Source of the DNA: Stramonita haemastoma
Taxonomy: Eukaryota; Mollusca; Gastropoda; Neogastropoda; Muricidae
NCBI GenBank assembly: GCA_030674155.1
Contig: CM060327.1
Location: 24,784,197 to 24,845,266, forward strand
Direction of reading: 5' to 3'
Length of the DNA stretch: 61,070 bases
Shown here: one piece after another, positions 22,469-33,470 of the stretch
Layout: every line of letters begins with the position of its first letter
How positions within the stretch are numbered: the first letter of the stretch is position 1
Translations under genes and position numbers: made by a program
Notes under the pieces: generated by a model
The model's database searches: none
Seen by the model: the letters and a program-made list of their open reading frames with translations, nothing else
What the model was told of the DNA's origin: nothing

Positions 22469-23270
22469 TCAGTGTTGGTACACATACATTGTCCCCAGGG
22501 TGGGGAAGGAAAGCATGACAATGTAAGTGCGATGAAGTTGGGTACCTGGTTTGTAGTAGTACTGAAACTTGATGTCATATCTGTACATTCTCATCATTAA
22601 TACCTGGATGTGATGGGAAAACTGGCTTGTGGGTTTCTTTAAGATTGTCGCTAGTGGCTTGTCATTTCGCACATGCACAGAGCGTCCAAAGGTGTACTGG
22701 TCGAAACGTTCCAGGCCAAACAGAAGGGACAATGTTTCTTTCTTAATCTGTGCCCAACGCTTCTCTGCTTGGGTAAGTGCTCGGGAGGCGTATTCCAAGG
22801 GGTGTCCATTCTGTAGGATCACTGCTTCCAGACCATCTTTTTTTTGCTGCTGTCCACTTGTAGCAGGAGTTCTTCATCTAGGTCGAAGAACGCAAGCACT
22901 GGGGCTTCAGTGATCTTCTGCTTTACTTTTCTTAGGGCATCGTCGCATTCAGGGGACCAGTTCCATGTTGCGCCTTTGTTTGGGCCCGAAGAGGTTCAAG
23001 GTCAGTGGCCAGATTTGGTAAGAATCTTGCCAGGTACTGGATCATGCCACAGAGTCTATAAACTCTGTGCACATCTGTTGGAGGTCAGGTGGCATGTGCA
23101 GGATTGGTGTTATTTTCGTTTCATCTGGCTTCATGCCCTCTGCTGATATTTTGTGTCCCATGAAAGTCACTTTTTCCTGCTTCAGTGCTGTTTTCTTCTC
23201 ATTCACTGATTCAGCTGAACCGTTTTTTGTTGTTGTTTTTCTCTGCAACGCTCTTAAATCCTAAAGATGC
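22469..23270 (-). pseudogene. Ty3/Gypsy-type RNase H and RT fragment, disrupted
   Basis: At 22822-22469: LEYASRALTQAEKRWAQIKK, ETLSLLFGLERFDQYTFGRS, then MYRYDIKFQYYYKPGTQL, the typical LTR-element RNase H and linker. At about 23200-23042: KVTFMGHKISAEGMKPDETK, the segment after the RT palm. Frames are broken between the blocks. No gag, protease or primer-binding site recognised; 5' truncated near 23270. Confidence 0.82.
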
Positions 23271-23399
23271 TTTTTTTTTTGTTTTCCACCAGATACCATT
23301 TTTAACTTCCTGAGAGAATCCGGCTTTTTCTGTCTGATATGAGTGAAAGTGGTATAGTTGGTCTGTAAGGACAGGGTCGTTTTAAGGAATCTGGTTTTG

Positions 23400-23675
23400 G
23401 TTTTATCCTTATGGTTGACCAGGGCATCGATACAAGCAAGGACAGTTGAGTTGGTTTTATACCTTGTTTTAAACTGTACATGGTTGCATACTTTTAATAC
23501 GTGTTTTAAAATGTGACGAGGTGACAGCCCTGATATGACCTATGTGGTCGGCGGGGCTATAAACAACATCATTGGATTGAATTGGAATCGAGTTTTTAAT
23601 GTGATGAGGTGACAGCCCTGATATGGCCTATGTGGTTGGCGGGGCTATAAACAACATATTGGATTGGATTGGATT
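23400..23675 (+). mobile_element. Two SINE family D copies in tandem
   Basis: Copy 1 (about 23400-23583) runs from TTATGGTTGACCAGGGCATC to GGTGACAGCCCTGATATGAC and an ATTGGATTG tail. Copy 2 (about 23590-23675) has only the distal module GTGACAGCCCTGATATGGCC plus ATTGGATTGGATTGG. Both keep the tail and lack the head. Confidence 0.75.
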
Positions 23676-24400
23676 GATGCCCAGTCGTCTTTGTATCTGT
23701 TCCAGGCAAAGGTTCTCTGCAATAGTGATGATGAACTGCTGCCTGGAGTCCTGTTCGGCCAGGTGGTCATCAGGGAACTTCTTCATCCAGACTTCACGTG
23801 CGGCAATGGTACAGAGGTCAATGACATTAAAAATCATGATCGTGGGCCACCGTTTTGTGATCCTCTTGACTATGTGCATGTGCCATCTTGTCAAGTGCAT
23901 CAACAGCTCCCTTGGTAGAGTTGTAGAAACGAATGATGTCAGGTTTCTTCTCGAAAGCAAGAGGGTCAACGGCTTTGTCATGATGCATCGTGCTCATCAC
24001 CACAACGTTCTTGTTGGGTTTGCTCCGGTAGTTGACCGGCGTCGTCTTTTCTGGAAACATGAAGGAAGAATCACGCAATGGTGGTCCTTTTTTGTCTTTG
24101 AAGGAATCTGGTAGGAAGCGTTTGTTGGCCCTGACAGTTCCAACAAAAGTGAGACCATTGGTCTGCAAAATGTTGGCCAGCTCTTTGTCGGTAAAAAAAA
24201 TTGTCAGTTGTGACATTTCTTCCAGATTTGAAGAAAGGGGTTGAGAGTTTGATGGCAACGTTTCTTCCAAGGTTGACTTGCCTTTCTTGTCCAAGAGGCC
24301 ATCCCAGGTATGGCTCTGCAACAAGTGGAAAATTTGTTTCTGCATCTACAGGTCGGCCCAGAATATCTTCAGGCCATAGCGGTGGTGTTTGGGGGCAGAT
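23676..24400 (-). pseudogene. piggyBac-type transposase fragment, frameshifted
   Basis: The minus strand encodes, in three frames: LVAEPYLGWPLGQERQ then STPFFKSGRNVTTDNFF (second catalytic Asp region); FTDKELANILQTNGLTFVGT, VRANKRFLP and DIIRFYNSTKGAVDALDKM (typical piggyBac DDE fold and N-T/S-KGAVD motif); and a distal helical part (NVIDLCTIAAREVWMKKFPD, QQFIITIAENLCLEQIQRRL). Frame switches occur near 24195, at a run of eight A on the plus strand, and near 23880. Family D tails flank both sides. No TTAA-bounded inverted repeats recognised. Inactive. Confidence 0.85.
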
Positions 24401-24404
24401 ACTT

Positions 24405-24477
24405 CTATCAGGTGATAGCCCTGATATGGCCTCCTTGGTTGGCGGGGGTATACACAAGAAGATTGGATTGGATTGGA
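24405..24477 (+). mobile_element. SINE family D, distal module only
   Basis: GGTGATAGCCCTGATATGGC, then GTTGGCGGGGGTATACACAA and ATTGGATTGGATTGG. Abuts a LINE fragment at its 3' end. Confidence 0.7.
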
Positions 24478-24635
24478 CTGCCCTACAGGGAGCAGTACAG
24501 CAGAAGAGCAGACAGGGAAGACTTCATCAGAGAGTGGACTGGCCTTGAGTGGAATGACATACTAAGGAAAGCTGAGAATCATGAGAGTGCAGAGAGATGG
24601 TTGTTAACTCCTCAGTGGTGCCCCAAAAGTTGACA
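24478..24635 (+). pseudogene. LINE C-terminal fragment
   Basis: Frame reading YREQYSRRADREDFIREWTG, LEWNDILRKAENHESAERWL: the EWTG...A.....RW pattern of LINE ORF2 C-termini. Confidence 0.65.
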
Positions 24636-24767
24636 AGATTACAGGGTAGGTGAAAGTGATGAAGATCTAATTCAGGTTCCTTCTTTTCATATGATGGGCA
24701 ACTGTTACAATTTATAGTATTACCATAATGCACCAGCCCCGATATGCCCTGTGTGGTCAGCATTAAA

Positions 24768-24885
24768 ATATGACGAGGTGACAGCCCTGATATGGCCTGT
24801 GCGGTCGGCGGGGCTCTAAGCAACAGGATTGGATTGGATTGGTGTAGACAGCGGGGCTCTAAGCAACATCACTGGATTGGATTAG
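24768..24885 (+). mobile_element. SINE family D, distal modules (partly tandem)
   Basis: GAGGTGACAGCCCTGATATG with GGCGGGGCTCTAAGCAACAG and GATTGGATTGG, then a second GCGGGGCTCTAAGCAACATC with its own tail. An extra partial (CAGCCCCGATATGCCCTGTG) precedes at about 24734. The AT-rich stretch 24890-25830 shows no gene. Confidence 0.7.
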
Positions 24886-25834
24886 ACCATGCTGCACATT
24901 TGGTACACAGCAATGTGCTAAATTGTTACTTCCAGGCACTAAACCCAAACAGATCTTTTCCTCTTCAGGCTTTGTATTCTGACTTACCAGTCGCTGATAT
25001 AAAAACTTGCAGTGTAAAATTTCACATTTATATCTTCCACACACTCAAATTATGCACAACTGTGGCGCAAAAAGCAAAACGAGGCAAGCTGAGCATGACC
25101 TTTCTGTGACAGTTTATTGACAGGATTCGACTTCAGATCATGAATAAATAAATAAGTATACATGACAACATTTAAACACAAACATATCGCTGTATACAAT
25201 GCAAAGACCCATCATTTATTGCTGCTTTATTACAACAGTACAATCAACACAGCACATAGAGCTAGCCACTCTAGTAATATATATCAAACAGTAGAAGGGT
25301 ATGAAAAAAAAATAGAGGCAGTAGAAAAAAATAGAGACAAACATAGAGGCAGTAGAAGAAGATTAAAAAAGACGTAAAAAACCCACCAGCCCATAATATA
25401 TAAGCCTAGTAATCAACTAAAAAAAAATGTATGTATAGTCCAGATGCTGAGGTAATATAGATCTATATTATGCAATGAAATAATTTTTTTTTTAATTTAA
25501 AAAAGATCTTCAAGAACTGTATAACTTTATTAACCTGATAAAAGTGCCAATTTTAAACAAAACATCAACACCCTTCTTTAATCTACAGGCACTGCTTACT
25601 ATCTATAATGACAGCAAAATTTGACCATTTTTTAAAACACACTGGCATTTTTCTGATTTACAACAACTTCCAAAGCGGGACCCTAAAATTCCAGGACTTT
25701 TAACCACTGTACAAACCCTTGATGAACTATTTGCAACACACCATCTCTTACTCTTGACTGAGTGATAATCAAGCCATTTTATTGATTTAATTTTTGGATT
25801 GTATATTTTTTTTTTACAACACTGTGCCTGCCTG

Positions 25835-25995
25835 GGTTGACCAGGGTGTTGATACAACTTAGGAAGGATAGCAGAGTTGGTTTTACACCCATGTGGTAGC
25901 ACAGTTTCATTCTAAGAATCAAAATTTGATGGGTGACAGCCCCAATATGACCTCTGTGGTAGGCAGGGCTTTAAACAAGAAGATTGGATTGGATA
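25835..25995 (+). mobile_element. SINE family D, 5' truncated
   Basis: GGGTTGACCAGGGTGTTGAT, GCACAGTTTCATTCTAAGAA, GTGACAGCCCCAATATGACC and GATTGGATTGG tail. It lies next to the distal end of the SGNH-type reading frame. Confidence 0.75.
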
Positions 25996-25999
25996 AAAC

Positions 26000-27123
26000 C
26001 GGTGGTGATACTTGTCCTGTGGTTCTACAGTCATTAACACCATGGTGTATAGTCAAAACATTTGAGATGTGGAGAGACACTTTGGTGCTGCAACCAATCC
26101 GACAAATCAGCTGCTGACGTACCACTAACACAGATTCTTGACGAGTCATGCTGTTTTGATATTCTGTGTAGGTCGATGTTCCTGATGACTGAATCACGAA
26201 TCAGACAAATCATTTGCTGACATACCACTAACACAGATTCTTGATGAGTCATGCTGATTTGATATTCTGCGTAGGTCTATGTCCCTGATGACTGAGTCAC
26301 CAATCAGCAGAACAGAACTTTTGCCAGGAACAGAACGAGAAGAGAGAACCTCGCTTGGTTTTCCATTGAGTTTTTTATTGTCTCTTGGAACTGGGTCTGG
26401 GGTAGCACTAGGACAATCTGGCACATGACGCTTGTTCACAGGGGATTGTTCAGCACTGGCTTCCTCACTCAAGGGGTGAAAGCGATTTGCTGTCTGAACA
26501 TTGTATATACTCTTCCCCTCATGACAATTATTCTGCATCAGTTCAAGAGGATTAGATTCCACGGGAACTGTTTGATTTTCACAGGCTGCTAATGAAGAGA
26601 TTTTCTGTGGTAGATTTGACTGCAGGGAGTCTGGGTCCTGGGTAATGTCACAGGGGTTGTCATTGTGGCCATCTTGCAGCTTTGTTGTAGATGGAGGTGA
26701 AGAACTGCAGGACAGGATGGTGGTAGTGGCAGTTGACTTGGTGGGTAGCACAGAACCGGCCTTGTTTTCAGCTGCAGGCTTCAGTCCTTTGCCTTCACAC
26801 AGCGTGCTGGTGTCGCATGAACCTGCAGACTTGGATTTTTTTAGGTCTGCACGGATGCTTCCCAGTTCACTTTTCAGGGCGTGGTTTTCCTTCTTCAGGA
26901 CACTAACTTGCTTGTCTAACTGGGAGATGTCAGACTTCAGGGAATCGTTCAGCGAGTGAAGTGCGTCCATTTTTGATGCAATGCGAGCTCGTAGTTCATT
27001 TTTTGCACTCACTTTTGCATCCTCAATCTGGGTCAGTACTGTAGTTTGGATTTCTGACTGGAACAGCTGAAGATTAGCTATTGTTTCTTGCAGCTGCTGG
27101 ATTTTAGTGCTATAGCATGCCAA
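26000..27123 (-). pseudogene. Coiled-coil plus SGNH/GDSL-like protein, probable retrotransposon ORF1, broken
   Basis: The intact frame runs from M at 27123 to a stop at 26194. Residues about 5-100 form a coiled coil with heptads (IQQLQETIANLQLFQSEIQT, LNDSLKSDISQLDKQVSVLK). Residues about 100-265 are a low-complexity Ser/Thr/Pro linker. From about 268 an SGNH hydrolase-like domain begins: SSVLLIGDSVIRDIDLRRI (block I GDS) and ICVSGMSANDL. A 103-bp tandem duplication then shifts the frame; beyond it, another frame has LTIHHGVNDC, a plausible G-x-N-D block. Coiled coil plus esterase-like domains are known in ORF1 of CR1-type LINEs (established), so that is the favoured identity. A host gene is the alternative. 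Confidence 0.6.
26102..26307. repeat. 103-bp tandem duplication, two units
   Basis: Units start at 26102 and 26205, each with ACAAATCA..., CTAACACAGATTCTTGA, GAGTCATGCTG and CCTGATGACTGA. About a dozen differences. On the minus strand it repeats the GDS motif region. Confidence 0.88.
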
Positions 27124-27299
27124 TTTTATAGCTGCTCTTGATTTTCGCAGTGACTTTGGGGTGATGCACAGGGTTCTTCTGCACAGTTTATGGAGTTTCT
27201 GCGAGTGTGTGTTTCACTCTTTTACTAGGGAAGTGAAATGGGTGTGGGAGTCAGTGGTTTTGGATGTCAATTCTTTATCTTGATCCTCAGCAGCTGGTT

Positions 27300-27387
27300 T
27301 GAGTTTTAAAATCTGACGATGTGACAGCCCTGATATGGCCTATGTGGTCGGCGGGGCTATAAGCAACCTAATTGGATTGGAATTGCA
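27300..27387 (+). mobile_element. SINE family D, distal module
   Basis: TCTGACGATGTGACAGCCCT, then TGTGGTCGGCGGGGCTATAA and ATTGGATTGGAATT. It is the last member of the same-orientation cluster. Confidence 0.75.
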
Positions 27388-27774
27388 GCTGGTAGTATCT
27401 TGTGACTATGTTTTTGTTTCAGGATGTTATGAAAAATCAGTGGATGCACAACATTTGACTTTAGCAACACTATAACTGATGATCTTTGATAATTTTGATA
27501 GAACACTCAGCTGTCGTTTGCCCACTTTCATGCTGGAAACCCATGGAGTGTGCGTGTGTTTACACTGTATCATTCATCAGTTCCTACCAGTACCCAATAG
27601 CCTACCTACCTGTCTCTGAAATATAAAACCAGAATAAACATTTATGGACTGTCTAAAGATGCATGTGTACATATATATACACAAGACCACTGTTTTAAAA
27701 AAAATTGAGGGGTTGAAAACAGACTGAACTCAGTCAAATGTTGGCTCTGAAGAGATTGTCTTTACTGCAAGTTG

Positions 27775-27840
27775 AATTCGAACCCATGATTGGTCACGCA
27801 TCAAGCGCCAAACCCACTGAACCACCAGGCTTGCACTTGG
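27775..27840 (-). mobile_element. tRNA-like SINE head fragment
   Basis: On the minus strand: AGCCTGGTGGTTCAGTGGGT then ATGGGTTCGAATTCAAC about 35 bp later, an A-box/B-box pair. No body assigned; the spacing matches a tRNA-derived promoter but the sequence does not fold obviously as a functional tRNA. Confidence 0.4.
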
Positions 27841-27849
27841 GGCCATGTC

Positions 27850-30800
27850 AGGGATGAAAACTACAGACTTGAGTAAAAGACAAAATACTGGATACACAAC
27901 CTTCTGGCACAGTTAAGAACCTCCTTATTTGACAACTTCAACCCCAACCAGCTTAAAACACAAAATACAGAAAAAATTGCAATAAAAAAAAAAATTATGT
28001 TTATTGTTCTACTGATGGGTTTGCAGGGTTTTTTGTTTCAAGCAAAAAGGGGGAGGGGGTTGCTTGGGTAAAAATTGCTCACATATTCAATTGGTTCAGA
28101 AATGAAACATAAAACAAGCAATTACATCCCCCCCGTCCCCATCAAAAAAAAAAGGACAAAAGATGCAAGATCTACACACAACAGGTAGGCCTACAGAAAA
28201 GGCCATCACCAAGCAGAATACATTATCATCACAATACTCTCTCAATACTCTTATTATAATGCAAGGTATATATCACAAGCCCACACACTAACAGTTAAAA
28301 AGAAAACCAAAAAAACTGAAAAAGTCATTTACCTGAACAATAATATGGCAAACAATATATTGCAAAAAATGAAAAGAATCACCCAACATTGCAAACCAAA
28401 AACAAATCACCATTGATTACAAAAAGGAAAAGAAAAAAATGATCACAATAATCTACATTGCTAACATTCAATCACTTAAGCAGCACCAATGCCAATGCTA
28501 AATTACCCTGACACGGACAACAGCGCAGTTTTCATTAATTAAAGTGGAAGAAACTCATCCACCACATACACAGCCAGGCACTCGCACACGGTTGCACACA
28601 CACATGCCACAAATATTTACATAACGCTACAACTATCTTCTTAGCATTTCTGTTCAGTTAATTTTTAGATGGTATCTTCCTTTCAAAAAGAAGGTAAGAA
28701 TCAAAGATTTTGGGTTTTTTAATACCATTTTTAATTTGCTTTTCTTTTTGAAACATGAAAAAAAACACACTACTTTTTCCAATATTAACTGATATCCTAA
28801 TAGATGAACACTGCTTCATACCACAGTTAAGCCCACATTGTATGATACCACCTATGTCATTCTGCACAATTTGGATAAAAATCAAACTATTTTTTTTCTT
28901 TTTTTTGGGGGGGGGGGGGGGGGGGGGGGGCAGGATAGCCTTTTGGTTCTAGCACTGTGCTCATGATCTTGTTTCAGGTTCGACCTTCCCAGGACTGTGT
29001 CCCAGCCATTGGAATACCCTGCGCCAAGTCTACCTAAACGTCCACTGCTACACAGATGCTTGACTGAAACATTCTGATGCATTTTTGCATGCGTTTCATG
29101 TTCTGTGATCAACACAAAGTAATTGACGTTAAACATGCATGTTTGGTGTTCTTAAGCTTGTACACAGAGGAAAGATAAGGCACCAAAGAGCTCACCAGAG
29201 AGATGGTGAAAAAAACCCTCCCTCCCCTAAATTCATGTGGTACAGCCAGAGCTTGATCTTAAGAACACAGAAGTTGTATAGTTTAAACTATGGTTGATTT
29301 TATACTACTAAATTTCAAACTGTGTGCTTCATTCAACTTCATTCTAACTTGAATCAATTGTACAAAACACATATCTGAACTTTAAAAAACAGGATACATC
29401 CAATTTTCAAAAAAGATTTTCTGATTCGATCTTGTATTAATTTCATAATCATATTCGATCTCGTTATTAATTTCACAATCCATGTGGCATAACAAACCAA
29501 TAAAAATAAATCCATCATGCTTTTCCTTTCCCAGCTGAATGAGAAGGACAAAGTATCAACATAATCACCCTTTAACATATTTTCAGTCTATCAAAATGGA
29601 ATAGGGCTTATATACAGCAATATGAAATGAGATGTAAATCTGGATGACTAGTTCAAGCATTCTGATAGGTAATACCATACATCAGTGCACAAATTTAACT
29701 CTCAACAGTTTGTTTCCCAGATTTTCCCTTTAAAAAAAATTGAATAACTACGCAGCAATATTAAAAATGTTTATTAAAAAAACAGAAAAGAGCAATCGTG
29801 AATCAAAAGTATGAATGCAAATAATGTTGATGCATTCCGAGAGAATAAAAATTTCAAAATACATCTTTAAAAAAAAAATCCAAAAAATATTTATCGATTA
29901 CCAGCAGTCAAATCTCGAAGAAAAAAAAACTGTTGAGAGTTAAATGAGTGAATATATATGCATATAAATAAGCAAATTTACATAAATCAATAAATGTATA
30001 ACATTCTCATCATACATATATTTTTGTCACAAAGTCCAATATTGTTTTACTTTTGTACAGATTACATAAAAGGAACTGGTTTTGTCGTGTACAAACTATA
30101 CAAAATGGATGACGTAACCATTCATTCACTGTCAAACGGTTTAATCTGATTACGGAAATCCAACCATGTTCCAGTCTGGTCTCTCTTCATGAAATTTTAT
30201 CTTATTGATGGTAATTCTTGAAAAAAGAAAACAGAAAAACAGCTATTAATTTTTGTTCAGTATATACAAGCAGGGGGGGGGGGGGGGGGAGAGAGACAAC
30301 CCCCCCCGCCCCAAATAATGGCTGTGTGTGTATGTGATAGAAAAGTACAAATGGCTGTGTGTGTGTGTGTGTGAGAGAGAGCGCACATGCATGCCCAGGT
30401 ACTATGGGGGGAGGAGATCAGAAGAATGGAGTGATAGAGATGAGAGAAAACTGAATAAAATTGACGCAATATGAACAATGCTCAGGTCTGCATCAAGTTT
30501 GTTTTTGTCTGTCTTTGCACATATGCGTGTGGGTGAAAGTGCATGTGGATGGTAGGTCTACATGTGTGAACAAATTCACACAGATGTATGCGAACACACG
30601 CCAGCATTTTTCTGTGGTTGCCTTTGTGTGTGTGTGTGTGTGTGCGTGCTTGTGTGTGTGTGGCTTGTGTGTATGTGTGAGTTTCAAAGTACCTACAAGA
30701 TGCCAATGAAATTTTTTCTGTGAGAATTTTCAATATCTATCAATGCATCCACTGAGTTGCTGTAAATGGCATAAATTATACATAAATGAATGCACTTTTC

Positions 30801-31140
30801 AGCCTAAACAAGTACATTCAGATCTGTATTCTATAAATTGGTGATTCTGAGCTTTACAAACAGAAATCTTGTTGCTGGGTATTCCCCACCTTAACAACGA
30901 AGCGGTCAGCAAAAATCTTTCTCACTCGTCACACTGGGGAATCACTCTGAGACTACACACTGGATGAGAAATTTGCATGTACGACTGTTTCCAAGTACCT
31001 CACTATATAGGCAGCCATACTACAACATCGGGGGAATTTTTTTCTCCTACATGGAGAGCACAGGCTGCTCTGCTAAGAGTTTGTCATGACTACATGAGTG
31101 AAGACAATCTCAGCTATATTTCAAAGCCAAACAATAAAGG
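27850..31140. other. A/T-rich intergenic sequence
   Basis: No convincing coding frames. Includes a G-run about 28908-28930 followed by a tRNA-like piece (GGATAGCCTTTTGGTTCTAG with AGGTTCGACC, about 28931-28990), a G-run about 30276-30289, and (TG)n/(CA)n patches at about 30320-30375 and 30625-30665. It may include 3' UTR of unseen transcripts; not demonstrable here. Confidence 0.4.
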
Positions 31141-31145
31141 GTTTT

Positions 31146-31405
31146 AGGCTTTGTCTGCATCACTCCCCCAAAAGTCCTTCAGATCAGACTATAAACCGAG
31201 GCCCTGTGTGCAAACGCAAGCAGAACATCTTGCCCACATGTGAAAACCTGTTCTGCTTTTCGGCAGAGTAGGCCACAAAGTGCCCGTAGGAACAGATGAC
31301 AAAATTGACAAAACCGCATCAAGCGGGGATTAGATATAAAAATGCACATAAGTGCTTATTCCATTATCTTCACTTTAAAAGAATACAATAAAAAACAAAT
31401 AGATA
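31146..31405 (+). mobile_element. SINE family A body and tail
   Basis: AAGTCCTTCAGATCAGACTA, TAAACCGAGGCCCTGTGTGC, GGCAGAGTAGGCCACAAAG and TGCTTATTCCATTATCTTCA with an AATACAATAAA-type tail. Head missing. Confidence 0.75.
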
Positions 31406-31669
31406 AAATAAAACAATGCCTGTCGCCTGGGCCAGCCAGCAGAAATTACCCAGATTCTATGCTAAATGTTGACGACTTTCAGTTCAAACCTTTTTGCCTT
31501 TTACACAATGATGCAGCAAGAGACAAACACAAACACTCAAACAGACTCTTATTTCATTCACAATTAGGAAGCGGGCACTAATGCAGAGTTACTCCTTGGC
31601 CTGGTGGACATATCAGTCTGTTTGGCAGGGAGTTCTGTCCTCATCAAAATGCTATGTATGGCTTGCCAT

Positions 31670-31895
31670 TTTAAGTCCTTCGGATGAGACTTTAAACAGA
31701 CGCCCCGTGTGCGAACGCACGCAGAACATCTTGCGCACACGTTAATTCCTGTTTCGCTTTTCGTAAGAGTAGGCCATTGTGTGCCGGTGGGAACAGATAA
31801 TATTTACAAAACTGCATACACATGGGGACCGGGTGAAAAAAAGCACATGGCTGCTTATTCTGTTATCCTCGATATAAAAGAATAAAATATAAAAA
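31670..31895 (+). mobile_element. SINE family A body and tail
   Basis: AAGTCCTTCGGATGAGACTT, GCCCCGTGTGCGAACGCAC, GTAAGAGTAGGCCATTGTGT, ATCCTCGATATAAAAGAATA. Twenty bases later a complete family A copy begins. Confidence 0.8.
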
Positions 31896-31914
31896 ATTTT
31901 AAAAAAAGTGCCTA

Positions 31915-32250
31915 GGGGACGGTTAGCCTAGTGGTCAGAACATTGCGCTCACAATTTGACGACCCAGGTTCGATTCCCGTTTGAGGGGATTTTTCTCCTG
32001 GAGCTAACGTCAGTGCTGACTCCACTCTCCCCCAAAGTCCTTCAGATGAGACTATAAACCGAGGCCCTGTGTGAGAACACATGCACAATATCTTGTGTAC
32101 ACGTGAAATCCTGTTCCGCTTTTCATAAGAGTAGGCCATTGTGTACTGGTGGGAACATATGACATTTACAAAACTGCATATACACAGGGACTGGATGTAA
32201 AAAAGCACATGAGTGCTTATTCCATTATCCGCAATAGAATAAATAAATAA
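31915..32250 (+). mobile_element. SINE family A, complete reference copy
   Basis: Head: GGACGGTTAGCCTAGTGGTC (A box TTAGCCTAGTGG) and CCAGGTTCGATTCCCG (B box) with tRNA-like spacing. Body: GGGATTTTTCTCCTGGAGCT, GACTCCACTCTCCCCC, AAGTCCTTCAGATGAGACTA, AAGAGTAGGCCATTGTGTAC, GGGACTGGATGTAAAAAAGC. Tail: TTATTCCATTATCC then AGAATAAATAAATAAG. About 335 bp; Pol III-type promoter, no ORF. Confidence 0.85.
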
Positions 32251-32306
32251 GTGCACAACCACAGGCACATGAACATATAAATTATTATTGGTTCTTGTCC
32301 TCTCAC

Positions 32307-32574
32307 AGGTACATGAATTTTGTCACTTTTTGTCCCTGCTCTCTTCCATGATGTGGGTTGTGTTTTGTTCTTATCCTCTCACAGGCACACAAATTTTGTC
32401 ACTTTTTGTCCCGGCTCTCTTCCACGAGGACAGGCACATGAAATTTGTCACTTTTTGTCCCTGCTCTCTTCCATGAGGACAGGCACACGAAATTTGTCAC
32501 TTTTTGTCCAGACTCTTTCCACGAGGACAGGCACATGAAATTTGTCACTTTTTATCCTGGTTCGCTTCCAACAG
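32307..32574 (-). repeat. 48-49-bp minisatellite derived from the BTBD17-like gene's stop-codon segment
   Basis: GAAATTTGTCACTTTTTGTC recurs with the TCA (minus-strand TGA) at 32323, 32399, 32448, 32497 and 32545. The last is the real stop codon. On the minus strand each unit resembles the final codons (GGAAG..., AGGACAAAAAGTGACAAAT). Confidence 0.85.
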
Positions 32575-33427
32575 GTGGTTACCGACGTCCTGGATCTTCA
32601 GGAAGATGGTTCCCTCCAGAGCGCCATCCACCAGGTAAGGGGAATCCTTCTCCATCAACTTCTCCACCGCCACAAACTTCTCCTCCGACAAAGTGTGGTT
32701 CTCCCTCCTGAACACCATGCTCCAGCTCTGGGTGAAGGCCACGTACGGAAGGTCGTTCTGTTTCCCCAGCAACGTCAGCGTGACCTCGACCTTCATGGGC
32801 AGGAGGTCGGGGCGGCGGCGGATGACCTTGAGGGTGGCGTCGTTGGTCTGCCGGCCCATGTAGCTGCCGTAGATGGTCAGGGTGGTGAAGTAGCCCCGCG
32901 GGTAGAGGTACACCGAGAACAGCGTCATGTCGTTCTCCCTCTCCCGCGACGACGACACGAAGCGGTGTCGCACCTTGCAGTCCAGCGTGATGCGCGAGTC
33001 GATTTTGTTGATGGTGGCGTACCCGCGCAGTTGGAACTTGTGGCTCAGGCAGTACATGTCGCTGGTGTAGTTGCGGTAGGGGCCTGGGGCCTGCTGCTGC
33101 TTCGCTGCTGCAGTAGCAGCGGTGGTGGTGGTGGTGGTGTCGTTGTCACCGTCGCCGAGGTCGTCTTCGTCCATGGCCAGGGAGTGGGAGCGATAGGCGA
33201 GGTGGAGTTGGTCGGCGAAGAGGTCGCGATGATCGGTGAACAGTGAGGACTTCTCCACCTGCAGGAGGCTTTTGGGAGGCATCATCCTGAAGCGTATGTG
33301 GCGTAACACCTCCCTGCGAAAGAACAGGATTTTTACGTGTGATTTTTTTTCTGTTGTTCTGCACGCACGCGTGCATGCACAGGCACAGACAGGCAATGCA
33401 CGCACAGGCACACTCTCTCTCTCTTGC

Positions 33428-33470
<43 letters not shown>

